A stretch of DNA of 64,000 bases from Chishuiella changwenlii (GTDB taxonomy: Bacteria; Bacteroidota; Bacteroidia; Flavobacteriales; Weeksellaceae): NCBI RefSeq assembly GCF_900142565.1, contig NZ_FRBH01000011.1, positions 1 to 64,000 of the forward strand. The letters run 5' to 3'. Numbering within the stretch: position 1 is the first letter of the stretch; every line of letters begins with the position of its first letter. The translations under genes and the position numbers were made by a program. Under the pieces are notes generated by a model, which saw only the letters and a program-made list of their open reading frames with translations, was not told the origin of the DNA and made no database searches. Below are positions 61,201 through 64,000 of the stretch, in pieces.

Positions 61201-61944
61201 ATTACCTTCTAATGCAAATAAATTATTTTGAGCATCAAAAGTTAAAGCTGTCGTATATTTTTCTGATGAAATAGCAAGTGTTGTTGTTCCAGATGTTATT
61301 TTAGTGACACCTCCTTTATTAGTATTAGTACCATCATTGCTCATTGGTTCTGTAAAATGAACTTCTCCATTATTAGACACAACTAAACCTGTTGGGTAAG
61401 TTAATCCTTCTTGCGAATTTATTCCTGTGTATAAAACAGTTGGCGATGTAGTAGCTAACTGATTATAACGTACAACTTCGTATTTAGTTGAAGTCGCATT
61501 ATATTGTAATGTATACAGATTATCATTAGCATCAATTGCTAAACCTGTATAATAATTATTTGCTGTTAAAAAATCTGATGCTACATAATTAGTTGCTTTA
61601 GTAAGTTTTATTACTTTGCTAATATTATCATCAAAACTTTTTGACACATAAATATCTCCTAAAGAAGATATCGCTAATCCCCAAGGATAAGTAAACGCAT
61701 CTCGTGTTAATCCATTATAAATAACTTGTTCCGTTGTTGTTCCTTTTGCATATTTTACAACAGCTGCTGTTGTTCCAGATGTTGCTTTTATCGCATAAAT
61801 ATTTCCATCTCTGTCTTTTGTTAATGCTGAAAATGGACCATTGCTTGCTATAACGCTTGCGCTATAATCTTGTCCATAAAGCGACGTAACAAAAAAGAAA
61901 AGTAAAAATATTGTACGAATAAAATGAGTAAATATTCTTTTCAT
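58261..61944 (-). CDS. Giant T9SS surface protein with propeller and cadherin-like domains
   Basis: This 1227-residue protein has a signal peptide (cleaved near SLYGQDY). Residues ~25-310 form an NHL-type six-bladed propeller (repeated 'D..GN.Y'-like strands, for example AIDANDNLYTLQ). Residues ~320-600 are beta-sandwich cadherin/Ig-like domains (NAPTIT..ISD repeats). Residues ~600-700 resemble SwmB-like domains (FNQDVLVTGSPVLELETG). The middle and C-terminal part is typical of flavobacterial surface proteins. The last ~75 residues (VIVYNERNS..LKTIKIYNLNGELIK..KVLIKN) form a T9SS type A sorting domain. It is the last gene of a minus-strand operon 18 bases after the PBP-like gene. Confidence 0.88.
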   Translation of the reverse strand: MKRIFTHFIRTIFLLFFFVTSLYGQDYSASVIASNGPFSALTKDRDGNIYAIKATSGTTAAVVKYAKGTTTEQVIYNGLTRDAFTYPWGLAISSLGDIYVSKSFDDNISKVIKLTKATNYVASDFLTANNYYTGLAIDANDNLYTLQYNATSTKYEVVRYNQLATTSPTVLYTGINSQEGLTYPTGLVVSNNGEVHFTEPMSNDGTNTNKGGVTKITSGTTTLAISSEKYTTALTFDAQNNLFALEGNGSNSDYRIFKYTNGVGTGTALSVENDTKAKSSDFVYPWGIVTDNNTIYYLDGDNGIDGGKLMKLTRLNLPPTLETDDELPSFVESETGNPTPVVIDPSIRIVYDNAPTITSAKIKISDNLVTDEDMLSFIGNVTLYGNMSGIYDGTLGELELTSSSSTVQQWQAALRSVGYLNTSSNPTTDNRTVSFQLIGQDYQTNVITKILSVIATNNAPTITTSLTSVDNTDYSYVFATVNSNGISISDVDAGSNNVKISLSVNSLSKLTLSTVTGLTFTTGGGIDDSTIVAEGTIQAINTALNGLTYNLTSNYPSEDELVIVVNDLGNTGDGGAKEDTITLPISNTPAPRVIEVTSSNNDGTYGVGEVIQINVGFNQDVLVTGSPVLELETGDVKRNAIYKGVENNIVRFEYTVEVGDVSADLDYTSSNALSEGSITSTTNNVAADLLLPIPGEVGSLGYNKSIVINTSSTTVWENGTWSNGMPDFSKDAILREPYEGDILANKLTFETDIVVKTGTTYTIYGAVINNSNQVTFENEAYLVQIDDNTATNIGDITFKVNSKPIYKSDIMDWSSPVSNQNILALSPDTLPSTFSRFVEAQNNWVNNVTPTDVFNPMEAISFAAPNNFNTYGQGEARVFEAIFKGTPLNKVYAQILIKSNKGYNAVGNPYPSPIDLTKLMQLNNNTVSNVFTWSTNQANVNGKYVSGNWNSYNRNLGWNDPSVDNTLIGVGQGFIVKNELQVTPLFINNFVRAAVMPLVKESAVDDDKFWLTLESDTNTINSTLVGYKNGSTKELDADFDTEPFMADYGIFSVLDDKIMSIQGRGDVFDANDRFNLAVQLPSMGNYTIKLSKTSGLFASGQSVYLLDRETNSGVDLTKQDYNFVANEGNNQNRFEILFDDESLNTSDLTKFKDVIVYNERNSIVVKSNKEKLKTIKIYNLNGELIKNVTDINTLQKTINTNLNAQVLIVQIELVNGSKLSKKVLIKN

Positions 61945-61962
61945 AAAAACTATTTTTATTAA

Positions 61963-63117
61963 TTAAATAGAAAAATAAGGGTTTAAAAAACCACTTTCTG
62001 TTTCTTCGAAAACAGACGTTGTATCGAATCCTATTGCTGTATCTTGTTCTAGAATTGTATTTGTTATCTTCTGATGATTGGTTTTTACTTTATAAATATC
62101 AATCATCGGACAAATTCCTTCTGTAAAACCTTCTATTGCAATTCTTCCTCTAGGTCCTTCTATTGTTGATTGTTTAATTTTTTGGATAACTGTTTTTGTA
62201 TCTCCTTTTACTAAATCTTGATAAGCTTGTCCCAATGTTAATCCTAGTTCATAACCTAACATACTAAATACAGAAACTGGTTGATGGTGCATTTGTTCAA
62301 ACGATTGTACAAATTTCTGATTTGTTACAAGCTGATTTTCTCTTTTCCAGCTTGCAGCTGAGTAAAAATTTAAATCTAAATGCTGTACATCTTGTAAAAT
62401 ATCTTCGTATGCCATATTTTCTACCACTATAAGCGGAATATGATTATAAAATTTACTTTGTTTCCATTGGTTAAAAAATTGGGTCCCTAAACTTCCATTA
62501 AAAATGGCATGTACATAATTAGGTTCATCTTCTTCTATCGCTTCAAAAAAAGGTGTAAGATTTAAATGTTCTTTCGTTGCATATTCTTGTGGTAAAACCA
62601 TTTGATGCAATGCTTCCGAACCTCCTTTTCCTGCTCCTTGTAAAAAAGTATAATGCAAATTATATCCTGCTTCAAATAATGGTAATACAACTTGCCCATC
62701 TGACCCAAACTCTTTTGCTGCCCATTGTCCCAAAACATATTCACTTTGCCAATAGTTCATAGAAAGACAACCTATGTTTGTTCCAAAATTAGTAGTAGGA
62801 TGTACAAGTTCTCCAAAATCTATAAATAACCCCAGCTTATTATATGTTTCTAGAATGGCACTAATTTCTGGTAAGCTTTTTATGTTTACCATCCCTATTA
62901 CCACATCAACTCCATCAAAAAAAACTAATTTTTGGACTGCTTCAGTTATAAGTTTATGCTGTCCTTGTGCTATAAAAGCTGGAACAATTTCTACATCCTT
63001 TTGCTGTACGCCAAAATATTGGAATGCCGTAAATATTCCTGCTGTAAGATGTAAACCATAATGAGGATATACAGCAGAAAATGGCATTAGAAATCCTATT
63101 TTTAGTTTTTTATTCAT
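61963..63117 (-). CDS. Periplasmic-binding-protein type 1-like protein without signal peptide
   Basis: This 384-residue protein has the type 1 periplasmic-binding (LivK/AmiC-like) fold: it begins with KIGFLMPFSAVYPHYGLHLTAG, the first strand and helix of the domain, and later has the GVDVVIGMVN and ADW-like segments. No signal peptide or membrane segment precedes it, so it is predicted cytoplasmic or carried by another protein. It lies two bases after the tail-collar gene and 18 bases before the T9SS gene, so it belongs to that operon rather than to a transporter; no ABC permease is nearby. Confidence 0.85.
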   Translation of the reverse strand: MNKKLKIGFLMPFSAVYPHYGLHLTAGIFTAFQYFGVQQKDVEIVPAFIAQGQHKLITEAVQKLVFFDGVDVVIGMVNIKSLPEISAILETYNKLGLFIDFGELVHPTTNFGTNIGCLSMNYWQSEYVLGQWAAKEFGSDGQVVLPLFEAGYNLHYTFLQGAGKGGSEALHQMVLPQEYATKEHLNLTPFFEAIEEDEPNYVHAIFNGSLGTQFFNQWKQSKFYNHIPLIVVENMAYEDILQDVQHLDLNFYSAASWKRENQLVTNQKFVQSFEQMHHQPVSVFSMLGYELGLTLGQAYQDLVKGDTKTVIQKIKQSTIEGPRGRIAIEGFTEGICPMIDIYKVKTNHQKITNTILEQDTAIGFDTTSVFEETESGFLNPYFSI

Positions 63118-63119
63118 TC

Positions 63120-63671
63120 TTATGATCTTGCAGGGAATATTCCATACAATGCAATTATAAAATTAATTCCCAAATAAGGTTGCATAATAGAAAATGGGTA
63201 ACCAAGTCCTGCTTGAGTTGTTGGTGCCATTTGTTTTAAAGTTGTTCCTGGAACAGGAACTGGCGCGAAACTTTTTAGCTGAGTAGCATTAGGTCCCGAT
63301 CCTACAGTTGGTGAAACCGTTAATAAATTACCAACAGGTGTAGACTCAGTAGGCTTAGCCTCACTAACACTTATTCCGTGATTATGAGCAGGTAAATTAG
63401 TAACTGTCAAAGTTGTATTTTGAACTCCAGATACTTCTCCTAAAGTAATATTTGGTGCTCCACCAATTCCTGGACCAAATCCTACAGGAACTCTTCCTCT
63501 TAAATCTGGTAAACCAAACGTTGTTTGTCCGTTTCCTCCGTAAGTTGTTCCCACCAAAGAAAACAGTGCGGTATTTTGCATAATAGCCATTATCTGTCCA
63601 TGACAAAATGCAAAACTATTTGGAGCAAAATTACCTGCAAACATTCTTATAACTGCAATATATTCTTCCAT
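63120..63671 (-). CDS. Tail-collar/microcystin-dependent-protein-like protein
   Basis: This 183-residue protein matches the phage tail-collar (PF07484) and microcystin-dependent protein (MdpB) family: it starts with EEYIAVIRMFAGNFAPNSFAFCHGQ and continues with GTTYGGNGQTTFGLPDLRGRVP, ending in a strand-rich Ser/Pro/Thr domain and QPYLGINFIIALYGIFP. The family includes phage tail-fibre tips and exported proteins of cyanobacteria and Bacteroidota. It has no signal peptide. No phage genes (capsid, terminase, sheath) are nearby in the window, so a prophage is unlikely. Confidence 0.92.
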   Translation of the reverse strand: MEEYIAVIRMFAGNFAPNSFAFCHGQIMAIMQNTALFSLVGTTYGGNGQTTFGLPDLRGRVPVGFGPGIGGAPNITLGEVSGVQNTTLTVTNLPAHNHGISVSEAKPTESTPVGNLLTVSPTVGSGPNATQLKSFAPVPVPGTTLKQMAPTTQAGLGYPFSIMQPYLGINFIIALYGIFPARS

Positions 63672-63693
63672 ATCTTTATTTTTTTAGTGTTAA

Positions 63694-64000
63694 TTATCCT
63701 ATAAATTGTTTTGTTTTTACTTCATGTATTATTTGTTTTGGCAAATAATAATCATTTGATAAATCGGCTTGATAATAACCTATTTCTCTTTTACTTTTTG
63801 TTCCGTAAATTAATGTTACTTCTTGTGCTAATGCATTACGAGAAATAAAATTTCCTCCTTTGGTATTTGGTATTTCTGGCGTCCAGAACAAGTCTATATT
63901 TTCACTTTTTCTCAACAAACTATGCGCTGTTTTCTTTTGTATATTATTTGCAATAAGGCAAACTATAATTCCACAGTTCTGTTTGTTCCTCAAGGTATTT
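63694..64000 (-). CDS. Partial CDS, C-terminal part of an unknown protein
   Basis: The frame is open from the window edge (base 64000) to the stop at 63694; the TTG at 63993 is only the first possible internal start, so the gene extends beyond the window. The visible ~101 residues end in YYLPKQIIHEVKTKQFIG and include GTKSKREIGYYQADL. I recognise no family. It is 22 bases before the tail-collar gene on the same strand and is very likely the preceding gene of the same operon. Confidence 0.6.
   Translation of the reverse strand, partial: NTLRNKQNCGIIVCLIANNIQKKTAHSLLRKSENIDLFWTPEIPNTKGGNFISRNALAQEVTLIYGTKSKREIGYYQADLSNDYYLPKQIIHEVKTKQFIG

Noticed and set aside
61963-63117. Substrate-binding component of an amino-acid ABC transporter
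   Set aside because: There is no signal peptide and no permease or ATPase gene nearby, so the fold alone does not support a transporter.
58261-64000. A prophage, suggested by the tail-collar gene
   Set aside because: No terminase, portal, capsid, sheath or integrase gene is visible, and the neighbours are T9SS and binding-fold proteins.

Overview
The window is AT-rich chromosomal DNA from a member of the Bacteroidota, almost certainly the family Flavobacteriaceae. Reasons: two large secreted proteins end in type A sorting domains of the type IX secretion system (T9SS); promoter elements fit the Bacteroidota TTTG-N19-TAnnTTTG form rather than sigma-70 boxes; tRNA genes lack an encoded CCA; and the gene families (DUF3857 proteins, Mpl, thiolase, LptB, bTHX, DUF1343/NamZ) are typical of the group. 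The genus cannot be fixed from the sequence alone; a marine Tenacibaculum/Polaribacter-like organism is a guess. No insertion sequence, prophage, CRISPR array, rRNA or replication origin is visible.

Layout. 1-1.8 kb is an accessory edge with a membrane-protein gene cut by the window start and a HEPN/MltR-like gene, each followed by a similar palindromic tail. 1.8-5.5 kb has tRNA-Ser, a membrane protein, yebC and an M3 peptidase lipoprotein. 5.5-6.0 kb is a gene-free gap holding a structured RNA candidate and a 124-bp palindromic element. 6.0-11.1 kb has a Nudix hydrolase, plsC-like acyltransferase and mpl in a row, then an SMR exporter, a YceI-like lipoprotein and mtnN. 11.2-11.8 kb is a five-gene tRNA array of Thr(TGT) and Tyr(GTA) copies. 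12.0-24.5 kb has a Na/Pi cotransporter, a LuxE-like protein, a DUF3857 protein, a K+ channel, YihY, the overlapping operon rlmH-CPBP protease-rdgB-rnz and a TPR protein behind a broken TonB-C-like gene. 24.7-27.9 kb has rplS and three PPK2 paralogues in tandem. 28.0-29.4 kb is a copper-linked operon (small Cys protein, YHS lipoprotein, SCO). 29.8-39.1 kb has a 2OG-Fe(II) oxygenase, an M28 peptidase, thiolase, accA, dnaB and a succinate-semialdehyde dehydrogenase. 39.3-47.7 kb has sbcD with a small basic partner, bTHX, several secreted proteins of unknown function, a T9SS subtilase, a serine esterase and an AraC regulator. 47.7-51.1 kb is the operon LolC/E-like permease-cystathionine beta-synthase-lptB. 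51.2-58.1 kb has NamZ, an MBL hydrolase, a divergent KAS III homologue, an Uup-like ABC-F protein and a lipoprotein. 58.2-64 kb is a minus-strand operon, cut by the right edge, that combines a tail-collar (microcystin-dependent-protein-like) gene, a periplasmic-binding-fold protein with no signal peptide and a 1227-residue T9SS surface protein.

The clearest functional groupings are envelope biogenesis and recycling (mpl, plsC, lptB, LolC/E-like, namZ), phosphate/polyphosphate metabolism (Na/Pi cotransporter and three PPK2), copper delivery (YHS and SCO) and T9SS-exported surface proteins. The most unusual items are the right-edge tail-collar/PBP/T9SS operon, the PPK2 triplet, the structured RNA candidate near 5.6 kb, the repeated palindromic tails at the left edge, and heptanucleotide tandem repeats at three separate intergenic sites.
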